This document shows positions 1 through 9,619 of a DNA stretch of 64,000 nucleotides, in pieces. This DNA comes from Actinopolyspora xinjiangensis (GTDB lineage Bacteria > Actinomycetota > Actinomycetes > Mycobacteriales > Pseudonocardiaceae). Below the pieces are notes generated by a model that made no database searches, had not been told where the DNA came from, and saw only the letters and a list, made by a program, of their open reading frames with translations. Positions within the stretch are counted from its first letter, which is position 1, and the number at the start of each line of letters is the position of its first letter. The translations under genes were made by a program, and so were the position numbers. The stretch spans positions 156,666 through 220,665 of the forward strand of contig NZ_FNJR01000012.1 in NCBI RefSeq assembly GCF_900104475.1, in the 5' to 3' direction.

Positions 1-696
<696 letters not shown>

Positions 697-700
697 CCGG

Positions 701-729
701 TGGCCGCGCGAGTGGGGGTCGTGCGGCCA
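701..729. terminator. possible hairpin between convergent genes
   Basis: TGGCCGC (701-707) and GCGGCCA (723-729) are perfect 7-base inverted arms just after the trmI stop, facing the convergent gene that ends at 781. There is no T-tract, so a termination role is only inferred from position. Confidence 0.35.
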
Positions 730-780
730 AGCCGGGTGGTTCGCCCGACTTCCGGACGGCGGAGCCGGGCGGGCTGTCCC

Positions 781-1632
781 TCAGCCGGTGGACGAGTCGG
801 CGCCGTCGCACATCTTCCACTCGCCGTCCTCGACGATCATGTCGAACTCGTGGTCGAATTCCTGGTTCTTCGTCGGGAGCCCCGGGACGCCCGTGTCTAT
901 CGTCATGCTCCCGGTCAGATGTGCCACAGCCCTGGTGTCCGACTTCTCACGCACCTCACGCGCTTCGATGTCGAAGCTCAGGCCCTCGTAGATCTTTCTG
1001 GCCCGCTCCTCGCTGAGGCCGCCCTTCTGCATCTCTTCGATGAAGTTGTCCTTCTTGAACCGTGAGACATCGCTGTTCTCCGTCCCCCGGTTCTGCTCAC
1101 AGGTCATCGAAGCGACCGCGGAGAAGTCCTTGTCGTTGATGCTGTTGACGTACTTCTGTGCAGTGTCCTTCGGATCACCGGGGCCGCCCAGCACCACGAA
1201 CAGCAGCACGGCGACGCCGCCGAGGACGAGGAGGCCGCCGCCGGTGCCGCCGAGAATCCAGGGAAGTTTGGACTTCTTTTGCTGGGGGTGGTACCCGCCG
1301 GGCATTCCCGGCTGCGGCTGGCCCCAGGCCTGTTGCTGTCCCCATCCCTGCTGGGGGTGGTGTCCGGCGGGTTGTTGGCCCCAGCCCTGTGAGTCCCAGG
1401 CTGTCGGCGGGTACTGCCCGCCCGGTTGTTGGCCGTAGGGGTCGGGTTGGCCGGGCTGCTGGCCCCAGGCGGGCTGTCCGCCGCTCTGGGGGTACTGTCC
1501 CCCGGGCTGCTGGCCCCACGCCGGTTGCTGCCCGGAGTCCGGGTAGTGACCGCCGGGGTATCCACCCTGTTGCCCCCAGTTCTGCTGTTGCCAGGGATCG
1601 TTCGGGCCGGGATTCTGCGGTGGGTAGGTCAT
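781..1632 (-). CDS. membrane-anchored protein with Gln/Pro/Gly-rich N-terminus
   Basis: 283 residues. The first ~120 are low-complexity repeats of GQQP/WGQQ/GGQYP type, expected to be cytoplasmic and disordered. A lysine-rich stretch (KKSKLPWI) is followed by one transmembrane helix near residues 125-148. The last ~135 residues form an extracytoplasmic domain beginning DTAQKYVNSINDKDF and ending with EDGEWKMCDGAD. That layout matches actinobacterial DUF4878-like / Rv0361-type proteins of unknown function. It is the first of three tandem paralogues transcribed toward trmI. ATG start chosen because MTYPPQNPGP opens the repeat region and has a purine-rich RBS (cgaggagag) just upstream. No catalytic motif is visible. 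Confidence 0.7.
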   Translation of the reverse strand: MTYPPQNPGPNDPWQQQNWGQQGGYPGGHYPDSGQQPAWGQQPGGQYPQSGGQPAWGQQPGQPDPYGQQPGGQYPPTAWDSQGWGQQPAGHHPQQGWGQQQAWGQPQPGMPGGYHPQQKKSKLPWILGGTGGGLLVLGGVAVLLFVVLGGPGDPKDTAQKYVNSINDKDFSAVASMTCEQNRGTENSDVSRFKKDNFIEEMQKGGLSEERARKIYEGLSFDIEAREVREKSDTRAVAHLTGSMTIDTGVPGLPTKNQEFDHEFDMIVEDGEWKMCDGADSSTG

Positions 1633-1728
1633 CTCTCCTCGCGTTTCGGGGATTTCGTTCGAGTGGTGCGGTCACCGGCGGGTGCCGTGCTCGGAGCACC
1701 GCGCCGTTTTCGGCGGTGACGCTCGGCA

Positions 1729-2432
1729 TCAGGAGGAAAAACATACCTTCCAGGAGCCTTCCTCCTGGACCGGATCGAGTTCTTGGGTGATCGATTCCTC
1801 TCCGGAGGTGCTCATCCTCATCGTGAACGTTCCGCTGCCGTCGTCGTGCTCGACGTTCCGCGCGGTCACGCTCGACCGGCGCAACTTGGACAGTTCCCGG
1901 TCATCGAGCTGTGAGGTCTGCTCCGGTTGGCCGCGAAGACTCTCCTTCACGGCTCGTCGCTGTTCCTGGCAGAGCAGGTCGTCGTACTCCGAGGTGGGCG
2001 GGTGGGGCCAACGGGTTGGTCAGCTGCCGTTGTGCGAGCGTCTCGTAGCGAGCCACCACGTCCTCGGGGCCGTTGCCGCCCAGCGTCACGAACAGCAGTA
2101 CGGCGACGCCGCCGAGGATCCAGGGGAGTTTGGATCTCTTCCGCTGCTGGGGATGGTAGCCGCCGGGGCGTGCGTAGGACGGGTAGGCGTTGGGCTCGCC
2201 GGACGGCCCCGGTTGTGGCTGGCCCCAGCCCTGCTGTGCACCCCACACCTGCTGCGGGCCGTTCTGAGGGTGGTGTCCTGCGGGGTTGCAGGCCGTAGGG
2301 GGCGGATTGGCCGTGCTGCCGGTCCCAGGCGGGCTGTCCGCCGCTCGGCGGATGCTGTCCACCGGGCTGCCCACCGTACGGTCGTTGGTCACCCCGAGGA
2401 TCACTCTGCCCGGGATGTTGTGGATGTGTCAT
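1729..2432 (-). pseudogene. frameshifted paralogue of the flanking membrane proteins
   Basis: Three reading frames are needed to follow one protein. MTHPQHPGQSDPRGDQRPYG starts at 2432. The frame changes near 2280-2290, where CNPAGHHPQNGPQQVWG continues into the membrane segment SKLPWILGGVAVLLFVTLGG. It changes again near 1990-2000, where the C-terminal domain resumes (KESLRGQPEQTSQLDDREL ... QEEGSWKVCFSS). Architecture and end motif (GSWK-C) match the neighbours at 781-1632 and 2614-3294. Two indels make it a probable pseudogene; sequencing error cannot be excluded from one sequence. Confidence 0.7.
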
Positions 2433-2613
2433 GTCGTTTCCTCGATCCGAATGTTGCGCGATCACGCGCCGGAGCGGTGAAGAGGTCTCGGAATCGTTGC
2501 CCCCGTTTCACCACCCGTTGCTGAGCGGGTGACGCGGAGTCCCCTCATCCGCCGGTCGGTCGCCCGCTGGTTCGCTCGATCCGGCCCGGTGGAGGGACAG
2601 CTCCGTGGTGTTC

Positions 2614-3294
2614 TCAGCGCGCCAGGTCGCAGATCTTCCACCGCTCCTCCTCCCACCGCAGGCCGAGCTTCTGGTCGACCGGATAGGACGCGCTTCCCGC
2701 CGAATAGGTTCCGGTGACCCGTACGGTTGCGCTGTCGCCTCGTGCACTGATCTCCCCCAGGGTCAGGTCGAACTCGCCCGCGCTGAGCTGTCCGAGCTGC
2801 CGGAGCAGCTTCGCGCGGTTGGCGACGCACAGTTCCCGTTCGAGTGCGCCGAATCGGCCCTCGTTGATTTTGTCCAACAGGTTCGCGGCGGCAGGCCCGG
2901 GGGCCTCGGGGCCGGTGAGGAACACGAGGTATCCGCCCGTGGCGGCTCCGGTCAGCAGCACACCGAGCAGTGCCGCGACCACCCACGGTTTGCGGGAGCG
3001 AAATGTCGGGGGCGGCTCCGGTGCGGGCGGCTCGCCGCTCTGCTCCGGAACGACGGTGTGGTTGAACTCGGGGGCGCTCCAGTCCGGTGGTGGAGGCGGC
3101 GCGCCGGGAGTGTGCCGTCCTGCGGGGGGCGGGCCGCGGTGGCCCGGAGGCAGCGGTTGTCCCACGAACCGCTGTTCCTCCTCGGCGCGTTGCCACGGCG
3201 CCGGGGCCTCACCGGGGGCTCCGGGATGTCCGGTTCCGTTTCCCGGCCGACGGGCGTGCCCGCCGTTCCCGGAGCTTCGTGACGGGTGGGTCAT
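2614..3294 (-). CDS. membrane-anchored protein with Pro/Gly-rich N-terminus (third paralogue)
   Basis: 226 residues from the ATG at 3294, chosen over upstream in-frame starts because GGGAGGA lies just before it and MTHPSRSSGNGG resembles the paralogue start MTHPQHPG. A Pro/Gly-rich cytoplasmic segment (~100 residues) is followed by one membrane span (VVAALLGVLLTGAATGGYLV). The extracytoplasmic domain (ANLLDKINEGRFGALERELC ... RWEEERWKICDLAR) shares the LDKIN/NSIND and W-K-C motifs of its neighbours. Function unknown; a cell-envelope role is likely from topology. Sole intact copy with the shorter, non-Gln-rich tail. Confidence 0.65.
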   Translation of the reverse strand: MTHPSRSSGNGGHARRPGNGTGHPGAPGEAPAPWQRAEEEQRFVGQPLPPGHRGPPPAGRHTPGAPPPPPDWSAPEFNHTVVPEQSGEPPAPEPPPTFRSRKPWVVAALLGVLLTGAATGGYLVFLTGPEAPGPAAANLLDKINEGRFGALERELCVANRAKLLRQLGQLSAGEFDLTLGEISARGDSATVRVTGTYSAGSASYPVDQKLGLRWEEERWKICDLAR

Positions 3295-3831
3295 CGGATC
3301 CTCCCGAACAGCGTGTACCCACTCGGTTTCGGGCTTCCCCGGGGAGGTCCGGTGGGAGGTTCCGCCGGTCACCCACCCACGGAAACCGGGTCGGGGAAGT
3401 CCTGCAGGTAGTGCTCAAGTAGATCAGAGTAGGTGTCCCGGCAGGTGGGCAGTTGGCGAAGCCTGTTCGTACGACCGGGTTCGTTCCGAACGGTGGGAAC
3501 AGTGGTCGGGCGTGTCCGGATCACGAATCGGTTACCACACGGATGCCCGTGTGCTTTCCGTGCGGCTGATCCGCGGCGACACCAGGTGTGCGAACAGGCC
3601 TCGTGGCCGGCGCGGACGAGAGCGTTTTCTCCCGAACGGGCCAATGGGACGAAACGCACCGTGGTCGTCGGGCGAGTCGAGTGCCGTCTCGTGACAACGC
3701 CGGAGTGGCTCAGTTCATGTGGTGTGGGCGATTTCTGTGGCACGCTGGGCCGTCTAGCGGGATTCGACGACCTCGCGTTGTCGTTGATCGCCGGTACCGT
3801 GGTGGTACGAACACGGGAGGAGGGTGCCGAT
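3295..3831. other. 537-bp divergent intergenic region upstream of mpa
   Basis: Separates the third membrane-protein gene (minus) from mpa (plus) and so must carry promoters for both. Reading frames here continue into mpa but lack family similarity before residue 1 of Mpa. A GGGAGGAGG Shine-Dalgarno lies just before the mpa ATG. I could not identify a convincing -35/-10 pair or RNA gene. Confidence 0.5.
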
Positions 3832-5625
3832 ATGCAGCACGACCGTCCCGACAACCGGCCTGAAGAGGGCGTTGGCCAGGGAGCTCGAGGCAGTGCGGAG
3901 ACGAACAAGCAGATCCGCGAGCTCGAGGACGAGGTCGCCTCGCTTCGCAGCAGGCTCAACGAGTCCCCGCAACAGGTGCGGTTGTTGGAGCAGCGGCTGG
4001 CCGAGGCATCCGAGAGAGTGAGCCAACTCACAGAACGGAACGCCAAGCTCACCGAGACCCTCAAGGAAGCGCGGAGCCAGTTGACCGCGCTGCGCGAGGA
4101 AGTTGACCGGCTCGCTCAACCACCGAGTGGGTACGGCGTTTTCCTCAGCCGTTACGAGGACGGCACGGTCGACGTGTTCACTTCCGGCAGGAAGATGCGC
4201 GTGGCCGTGTCACCGAACGTGAATGTGGAGGAGTTGCAACTCGGCCAGTCGGTGCGTCTGAACGAGGCGTTGACCGTGGTCGAGGAAGGAACATTCGAAC
4301 GTACCGGCGAGGTGTGCACCTTCCGTGAGCTGCTCCCGACCTCCGAAACGGATCAGCCTCGACGCGCACTGGTGACCGGGCACAGCGATGAGGAACGCGT
4401 TGTCTGGTTGACGCCGCCCATGGTCGAGTCGGGCCTGAAATCCGGTGACTCGGTCCTGGTGGACACCAAAGTCGGCTACGCCTACGACACGGTTCCCAAG
4501 GCCGATGTCGAGGACCTCACCCTGGAGGAGGTGCCCGATGTCGGTTACGAGGACATCGGTGGCCTCGGTGGGCAGATCGAGGAGATCCGCGACGCCGTCG
4601 AACTGCCGTTCCTGCACTCGGATCTCTACGTGCAGTACAAGCTGGCACCCCCCAAGGGTGTGCTGCTGTACGGTCCGCCCGGTTGCGGCAAGACCCTCAT
4701 CGCCAAGGCGGTGGCCAACTCGTTGGCCAAGAAGGTAGCCGCCTCCAGGGGGGATGAGGACGGGCAGGCCAAGTCCTACTTCCTGAACATCAAGGGTCCC
4801 GAACTGCTGAACAAGTTCGTCGGCGAGACGGAGCGCCACATCCGGCTGATCTTCCAGCGCGCCAGGGAGAAAGCTTCCGAGGGCACGCCGGTGATCGTGT
4901 TCTTCGACGAGATGGACTCGATCTTCCGCACACGGGGCAGTGGTGTCTCCTCCGACGTCGAGACCACTATCGTTCCCCAGCTGCTCAGCGAGATCGACGG
5001 TGTGGAAGGGCTGGAGAACGTCATCGTCATCGGTGCCTCCAACCGTGAGGACATGATCGATCCGGCCATCCTGCGGCCGGGCAGGCTCGACGTCAAAATC
5101 AAGATCGAGCGGCCGGACGCCGAGTCGGCCAAGGACATCTTCTCCAAGTACCTCACCAGCGACCTGCCGATCCACGAGGAGGATCTGCGGGAGTTCAATG
5201 GGGACCAGCCGTCGTGTGTGGACGCGATGATCCAGACCACGGTGGAGCGGATGTACGCCGAGACCGACGAGAACCGGTTCCTGGAGGTCACCTACGCCAA
5301 CGGCGACAAGGAGGTCCTGTACTTCAAGGACTTCAACTCCGGTGCCATGATCCAGAACATCGTGGACCGAGCCAAGAAGGCGGCGATCAAGTCCGCGATC
5401 GAGACCGGCCAGCCGGGACTGCGGGTGCAGAATCTGCAGGACGCCATCGTCGACGAGTTCGCCGAGAACGAGGACCTGCCCAACACCACGAACCCGGACG
5501 ACTGGGCACGTATCTCCGGCAAGAAGGGTGAACGCATCGTCTACATCCGGACCCTGGTCAGTGGCAAGAACCAGGAGTCGGGCCGGGCGATCGACACCGC
5601 GACCAACACCGGTCAGTACCTGTAA
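3832..5625 (+). CDS. mpa: proteasome-associated AAA ATPase Mpa/ARC
   Basis: 597 residues (M. tuberculosis Mpa is about 609). Recognises pupylated proteins, unfolds them and feeds them to the 20S core. Residues ~20-96 form the coiled coil that binds Pup, 97-230 the OB-type interdomain, then the AAA module with Walker A GPPGCGKT (281-288) and Walker B VIVFFDE (354-360). The protein ends in GQYL; the C-terminal QYL motif opens the proteasome gate. The ATG at 3832 is chosen over a 133-residue upstream extension because of the strong RBS GGGAGGAGG and the family start. It is separated from dop by a seven-gene insertion. A strong terminator follows. Confidence 0.97.
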   Translation: MQHDRPDNRPEEGVGQGARGSAETNKQIRELEDEVASLRSRLNESPQQVRLLEQRLAEASERVSQLTERNAKLTETLKEARSQLTALREEVDRLAQPPSGYGVFLSRYEDGTVDVFTSGRKMRVAVSPNVNVEELQLGQSVRLNEALTVVEEGTFERTGEVCTFRELLPTSETDQPRRALVTGHSDEERVVWLTPPMVESGLKSGDSVLVDTKVGYAYDTVPKADVEDLTLEEVPDVGYEDIGGLGGQIEEIRDAVELPFLHSDLYVQYKLAPPKGVLLYGPPGCGKTLIAKAVANSLAKKVAASRGDEDGQAKSYFLNIKGPELLNKFVGETERHIRLIFQRAREKASEGTPVIVFFDEMDSIFRTRGSGVSSDVETTIVPQLLSEIDGVEGLENVIVIGASNREDMIDPAILRPGRLDVKIKIERPDAESAKDIFSKYLTSDLPIHEEDLREFNGDQPSCVDAMIQTTVERMYAETDENRFLEVTYANGDKEVLYFKDFNSGAMIQNIVDRAKKAAIKSAIETGQPGLRVQNLQDAIVDEFAENEDLPNTTNPDDWARISGKKGERIVYIRTLVSGKNQESGRAIDTATNTGQYL

Positions 5626-5698
5626 CCACCGGTCTCGACGGTCGCGCACCATTCCTCGCCGGATGGTCCGGCCCTCGTGTCGAATCCGGCGGATCGAC

Positions 5699-5742
5699 CA
5701 CCGGGGCGTCACTCTTTCGGGTGGCGCCCCGGTGTTTTGTTT
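5699..5742 (+). terminator. Rho-independent terminator after mpa
   Basis: Perfect 10-base arms CACCGGGGCG (5699-5708) and CGCCCCGGTG (5725-5734) with a 16-base loop, followed by TTTTGTTT. It lies 73 nt past the mpa stop and before the aldo/keto reductase gene, so it insulates the two transcription units. Confidence 0.85.
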
Positions 5743-5799
5743 CGACGCGGTCCACGGCTCCGGTGTCGTCACCGCCGCACGGAGGTTAGGTTACGGCGC

Positions 5800-6753
5800 A
5801 TGACGGGTGCCTGTGGTGGTCAGGTGGAGCGGTTCGGTATCGGGTTGGCCGCACTGGGCAGACCCGCCTACATCAACGTCGGGCGCTCCGAGGTGCTGCC
5901 GGGTACGCGCACCCTCGACGCCATGCGTGAGCGGACCAGGCAGGTGTTGGACGAGGCCTACGCGGCCGGGATTCGCTGGGTGGACACGGCGCGTTCCTAC
6001 GGCAGCGCCGAGCAGTTCCTGGCCGAGTGGTTGCGCGACCGCGGCCACGAGGACGTGGTGGTGTCCAGCAAGTGGGGGTACGCCTACGTCGCCGAGTGGC
6101 GGATCGAGACCGAGGTCCACGAGATCAAGGAGCACTCGCTGGAGCGGTTCCGGCAGCAGTGGCCCGCGACTCGGGAAGCACTGGGCGACCACCTGAAGCT
6201 CCACCAGGTTCACTCGCTGACCACCGACAGCCCGCTGTTCGAGGACACCGCGTTGCAGGAGGAGCTGGCCCGCCTGCGCGACAGCGGGGTGTTGCTGGGG
6301 TTCTCCACCACGGGGGCGCACCAGGCGGCCGCGGTCGAGGCGGCCTGGGAGCTGCGCGTGGGCGGTGAGCAGTTGTTCGGAGCCGTGCAGGCCACCTGGA
6401 ACTCCCTGGAACCCTCCGTCGGCAGGGCGCTGTCCGCCGCTCACGAGGGCGGTTGGCGGGTGCTGGTCAAGGAGACACTGGCCAACGGCAGGTTGGCACT
6501 GCGACCGCCCGAACCGCTCGCCGCCGTGGCGGGCAGGCACGGTGCCGGTGCCGACGCGGTCGCGCTGGCGCACGTGCTGGCCCAGCCCTGGGCCGACACG
6601 GTACTGCTCGGTGCCTCCAGCGCGGGACAGCTGCGCAGTAACCTGGCCGCGTGCTCGGTGTCGCTGACCCGGCAGGATCTCGACGAGCTGGCGGCAGCGG
6701 CCGGGGATGCGGCGACCTACTGGGGAGAGCGTTCCGCTCTGCCCTGGCATTAG
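5800..6753 (+). CDS. aldo/keto reductase family protein
   Basis: 317 residues, NAD(P)H-dependent oxidoreductase of the AKR TIM-barrel fold. FGIGLAALGRPAYINVGR opens the barrel; GIRWVDTARSYGSAEQF carries the catalytic Asp and Tyr of the family (D-x-A-x-x-Y-G), VVSSKWGY the catalytic Lys, and HLKLHQVHSL replaces the usual H-x-x-D/H strand. ATG at 5800 preceded by a GGAGG-like element (GGAGGTTAG). Substrate cannot be told. It begins the insertion between mpa and dop and faces a convergent XRE regulator. Confidence 0.85.
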   Translation: MTGACGGQVERFGIGLAALGRPAYINVGRSEVLPGTRTLDAMRERTRQVLDEAYAAGIRWVDTARSYGSAEQFLAEWLRDRGHEDVVVSSKWGYAYVAEWRIETEVHEIKEHSLERFRQQWPATREALGDHLKLHQVHSLTTDSPLFEDTALQEELARLRDSGVLLGFSTTGAHQAAAVEAAWELRVGGEQLFGAVQATWNSLEPSVGRALSAAHEGGWRVLVKETLANGRLALRPPEPLAAVAGRHGAGADAVALAHVLAQPWADTVLLGASSAGQLRSNLAACSVSLTRQDLDELAAAAGDAATYWGERSALPWH

Positions 6754-6786
6754 GAACTCACACGGGATCGAGTCGCTCGAGCGGTT

Positions 6787-6915
6787 GCTTGACGGAACCT
6801 CCCGTGGGGCTCTCGCCGCGGGTGCCGGAGACATCGGGTAGCGGCCTACACAACGTCTCCGGCCGTCCTCACGAGAGCCGCACGGGAGAACCCGCTGGTG
6901 GTCGGGCTGCGTGCG
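6787..6915. repeat. nested-stem palindromic element, copy A
   Basis: Inside the 431-bp gap (6754-7184) between two convergent genes; the rest of the gap shows no gene. Outer arms CTCCCGTGGGGCTCTCG (6799-6815) and CGAGAGCCGCACGGGAG (6872-6888) pair 16 of 17. Middle arms GCCGGAGAC (6824-6832) and GTCTCCGGC (6855-6863) pair perfectly, and the inner stem GTAG-CGGC-CTAC (6838-6849) closes a tetraloop. A second copy with the same fold but different stem bases is at 33428-33553. It could be a structured 3'-UTR RNA, a small palindromic repeat or a non-autonomous mobile element. Confidence 0.7.
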
Positions 6916-7184
6916 TGGTCGTTTCGGCGCTGTCGCACCGAATGGACGTACGGGATCGCGCCTTGGGAGCGTTGGGCTGGCTCTTGGGTAGCGACCTGCG
7001 CGGCGAGCGGCCCGGCCTCGCGATGTATTCGACTCACGCACCGGAGACACGCACGCCGTGACCCGCACGGTCACTTTCCAACGGCGGTCTCGGCGGCGGT
7101 TTCGCGAGAAATCGACGCCCGAAACGGCGGTGTGGCACCGGATCCGTCAATTTCCCAGGCGGTCTCAGGCGGTGGTCGGTCACT

Positions 7185-7775
7185 TCACGAGGAGTTCCTA
7201 CGGGGTTGGGCCCGCAGGTGCGCCCGTTCGCCCTGCTTGCCGAACAGGCTGAGGAACTCGACGGCCCCTCCGTCGACGCTGCCGAACCAGTGCGGGGTCC
7301 TGGTGTCGAACTCGGCCGCCTCGCCGGGGGAGAGCTCCAGATCGTGTTCGCCGAGCACGAGTCGTAGTCTTCCGTTGAGCACGTAGAGCCATTCGTAGCC
7401 CTCGTGGCTCTGCGGATCAGGGGTGGCGGGATGGCCGCTCGCCGGGATCACGAGCTTGTAGGCCTGAATGCCGCCCGCCCGGCGGGTCAGCGGAAGCAGG
7501 GTCATGCCGTGTCGGTTGATCGGCCGTAGGTGCACGCGCGGATCACCGGTCGGTGGGGCGTCGACGAGTTCGTCGAGCGTGACTCCGTGGGCCCGTGCCA
7601 GCGGGAGCAGTTGTTCGAGGGCGGGTCTGCGTGCCCCTGATTCCAGGCGCGAGAGGGTGCTCACCGAGATCCCGGTCGTCTCCGACAGCTCGGCCAGTGT
7701 GGTTTCGCGCTGCCTGCGCAGCTCCCGGAGTCGGGGACCGACTGTGTCGAGAGCTTGATCGAGGTCCTCGTCCAT
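7185..7775 (-). CDS. XRE-family regulator with C-terminal cupin domain
   Basis: 196 residues. Residues ~10-70 form an HTH_3 domain (RRQRETTLAELSETTGISVS, then TLSRLESGARRP). Residues ~115-185 form a small-ligand-binding cupin with HEGYEWLYVLNGRLRLVLGE and ELSPGEAAEFDTRTPHWF. Members of this family repress or activate divergent metabolic genes in response to a small effector. It is divergent from the flavoprotein gene at 7856 with only ~80 bp between the starts, and repeats of TTTGCC fill that gap, so it probably controls both genes. Effector unknown. Confidence 0.9.
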   Translation of the reverse strand: MDEDLDQALDTVGPRLRELRRQRETTLAELSETTGISVSTLSRLESGARRPALEQLLPLARAHGVTLDELVDAPPTGDPRVHLRPINRHGMTLLPLTRRAGGIQAYKLVIPASGHPATPDPQSHEGYEWLYVLNGRLRLVLGEHDLELSPGEAAEFDTRTPHWFGSVDGGAVEFLSLFGKQGERAHLRAQPRRNSS

Positions 7776-7783
7776 AAGCCATA

Positions 7784-7821
7784 GTTTGCCATAACGGCAA
7801 TAAAGTTTGCCGAATTTGCCG
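7784..7821. promoter_or_regulatory. putative operator for the XRE-cupin regulator
   Basis: GTTTGCC occurs at 7784-7790 and 7805-7811, ATTTGCC at 7814-7820, and TTGCC-ataac-GGCAA (7786-7800) is an inverted pair. The first two copies are 21 bp apart, two helical turns. The cluster occupies the only regulatory space between the divergent regulator and flavoprotein genes. Operator function is inferred. Confidence 0.6.
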
Positions 7822-7855
7822 ATGGGGCCGCACGCTGGTCCCGGAGGTGGTCGTG

Positions 7856-8875
7856 ATGACCGACGATTCGGAGAACCGGTACGAGGTGGCGGTGATCGGT
7901 GGTGGTGCCGCCGGGTTGAACGGTGCGCTGCTGCTGGCGCGTGCGCGGCGCTCGGTGGTGGTGATCGACGCGGGTGAGCCGCGAAACGCCCCGGCAGCGG
8001 GCGTGCACGGCTTGCTCGGGTTGGAGGCGACCCCTGTCGCGGAGTTGCTGGAACGCGGTCGGGAGGAGGTGCGCGGCTACGGCGGTCACGTGCTCTCCGG
8101 CCGGGTCACCACCGTCACCAGGCGGGGCGCGGAGTTCGTGATGGGCCTCGGTGACGGCCGAACCGTCCGCGCGAACCGGCTGCTGGTGACCACCGGTCTG
8201 GTGGACGAGCTGCCGGAGGTGGCCGGGCTGCGGGAGCGTTGGGGCCGGGACGTGGTGCACTGCCCGTACTGCCACGGTTGGGAGGTCCGCGACCGGGCCG
8301 TGGGCGTGCTGGCGACCGGCCCGATGTCGGTGCACCAGGCGCTGCTGTTCCGGCAGTGGACTTCCGACGTCACGTTCTTCTCCCACACCCCGCCTCGTCC
8401 CGAGCCCGAGGAGCTCGAAAGGTTGGCCGCCCGTGGCATCGAGGTGGTCGACGGTGAGGTGACCTCCCTGGAGGCCGGGGAGACGGGCATCACCGGGGTT
8501 CGGCTGGCCGACGGCACCGTGGTCGAGCGCGAAGTGCTGGCGGTCTCGCCCCGGATGGCGGCACGTGCCGCCGTGCTGGAACAGCTCGGCCTGCACGCGG
8601 TGGAGCACCCAGCGGGTGTCGGTGAACACGTCCCCGCCGACGCGACCGGGGAAACCGAGGTCGAAGGGGTGTGGGTCGCGGGCAACGTCACCGACCTCTC
8701 GGCCCAGGTGGGGCCGGTGGCGGCCGCGGGTGCCACCGCGGCGGCACGGATCAACGCCGAGCTGGTCGAGCGGGAGACCGCCCGGGCGGTAGCCGAGCTC
8801 CGAGCTCCGTTCTCCGCCGATTCCGAGGCACGTGCCTGCGAGCTGGTGGCGGGGAACCGCCGACACGGACTGTGA
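7856..8875 (+). CDS. thioredoxin-reductase-like FAD/NAD(P) oxidoreductase
   Basis: 339 residues. VAVIGGGAAGLNGALLLARA is the FAD-binding GxGxxG motif; the active-site segment HCPYCHGWEVRD keeps the CxxC pair of the thioredoxin-reductase superfamily but in the CPYCHG form seen in bacterial flavoproteins of low-molecular-weight thiol metabolism. EGVWVAGNVTDLSAQVGPVAAAGATAAA is the C-terminal FAD motif. The NAD(P) site is atypical: VGVLATGPMSVHQALL lacks a clear GxGxxA. ATG at 7856 is preferred over the GTG at 7847, which overlaps the RBS CCGGAGG. Probably controlled by the adjacent XRE-cupin protein; physiological acceptor unknown. Confidence 0.85.
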   Translation: MTDDSENRYEVAVIGGGAAGLNGALLLARARRSVVVIDAGEPRNAPAAGVHGLLGLEATPVAELLERGREEVRGYGGHVLSGRVTTVTRRGAEFVMGLGDGRTVRANRLLVTTGLVDELPEVAGLRERWGRDVVHCPYCHGWEVRDRAVGVLATGPMSVHQALLFRQWTSDVTFFSHTPPRPEPEELERLAARGIEVVDGEVTSLEAGETGITGVRLADGTVVEREVLAVSPRMAARAAVLEQLGLHAVEHPAGVGEHVPADATGETEVEGVWVAGNVTDLSAQVGPVAAAGATAAARINAELVERETARAVAELRAPFSADSEARACELVAGNRRHGL

Positions 8876-8903
8876 AACCCGCTGACCGCGAGAGGAGACA
8901 CTC

Positions 8904-9521
8904 GTGACCGAGGAGTTCGACCGGGCGTTCTGGGAAGAGCGTTATCGGCGGCACCGGAGCTCCGATCCGGGAGAGCCCAACCCCCAGCTAGTGGCGGAGG
9001 TGGCGGAGTTGGTCCCCGGCTCGGCGCTGGACGTCGGCTGTGGTGAGGGGGCGGAGGCGATGTGGCTCGCCTCCCGGGGCTGGTGGGTCACTGCGACCGA
9101 CATCGCCGCATCGGCGCTGGAACGGGCGCGGAGACACGCCGAGATCCTCGACGACGGTGTCGCCGACCGGATCGAGTGGGTGCGGGCGGATCTGACCGGC
9201 GAGGGTGCCGGGGAACGGCGTTTCGACTTGGTCACGGCGCACTACGTGCACCCGGTGGGCCCACCGGAGGCCATGCTGGCGAACCTGGCGGCGGCGGTCG
9301 CGCCGGGCGGCACGCTGTTCGTCGTTGGGCACCATCCCTCGCACAGGCGGCATGCCTCCGCCGCCGAGGCCTACGTCGCGGCCGAGCGGCTCGCGACCGA
9401 ACTGGCTCCCGAGCGGTGGGAGGTGGTGGTCGCCGAGACCAGGAGCCGTCCGGCGGGTGGGCACCACGGGCACGGGACCACGCTGTGGGACTCGGTGCTT
9501 CGCGCCCGCAGGCGCGTGTGA
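8904..9521 (+). CDS. class I SAM-dependent methyltransferase
   Basis: 205 residues; GTG start with RBS GAGAGGAGA. SALDVGCGEGAEAMWLASRG is motif I; ATDIAASALERARRHA is the acidic-loop strand; FDLVTAHYVHPVGPPEAML and GGTLFVVGHHP are motifs IV-V. It lies 28 nt after the flavoprotein gene, so the two are probably cotranscribed. Sequence resembles thiopurine/tellurite-resistance (TehB-like) methyltransferases; substrate not deducible. Together with the neighbouring flavoprotein it suggests a small redox or detoxification operon. Confidence 0.85.
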   Translation: MTEEFDRAFWEERYRRHRSSDPGEPNPQLVAEVAELVPGSALDVGCGEGAEAMWLASRGWWVTATDIAASALERARRHAEILDDGVADRIEWVRADLTGEGAGERRFDLVTAHYVHPVGPPEAMLANLAAAVAPGGTLFVVGHHPSHRRHASAAEAYVAAERLATELAPERWEVVVAETRSRPAGGHHGHGTTLWDSVLRARRRV

Positions 9522-9619
9522 GCCGTGGTACGCACGACGGGTGCGGATGGTCCCGTTCGAGCGGGTCCGCGCTCGCCGACGAGGACACCCGGCGACTCCG
9601 CGTGCCGACGACGGGAGCG

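Noticed and set aside
4210..5772. 520-residue open frame antisense to mpa
   Set aside because: Follows GC-biased codon positions of mpa; no motif on this strand, and mpa is certain.
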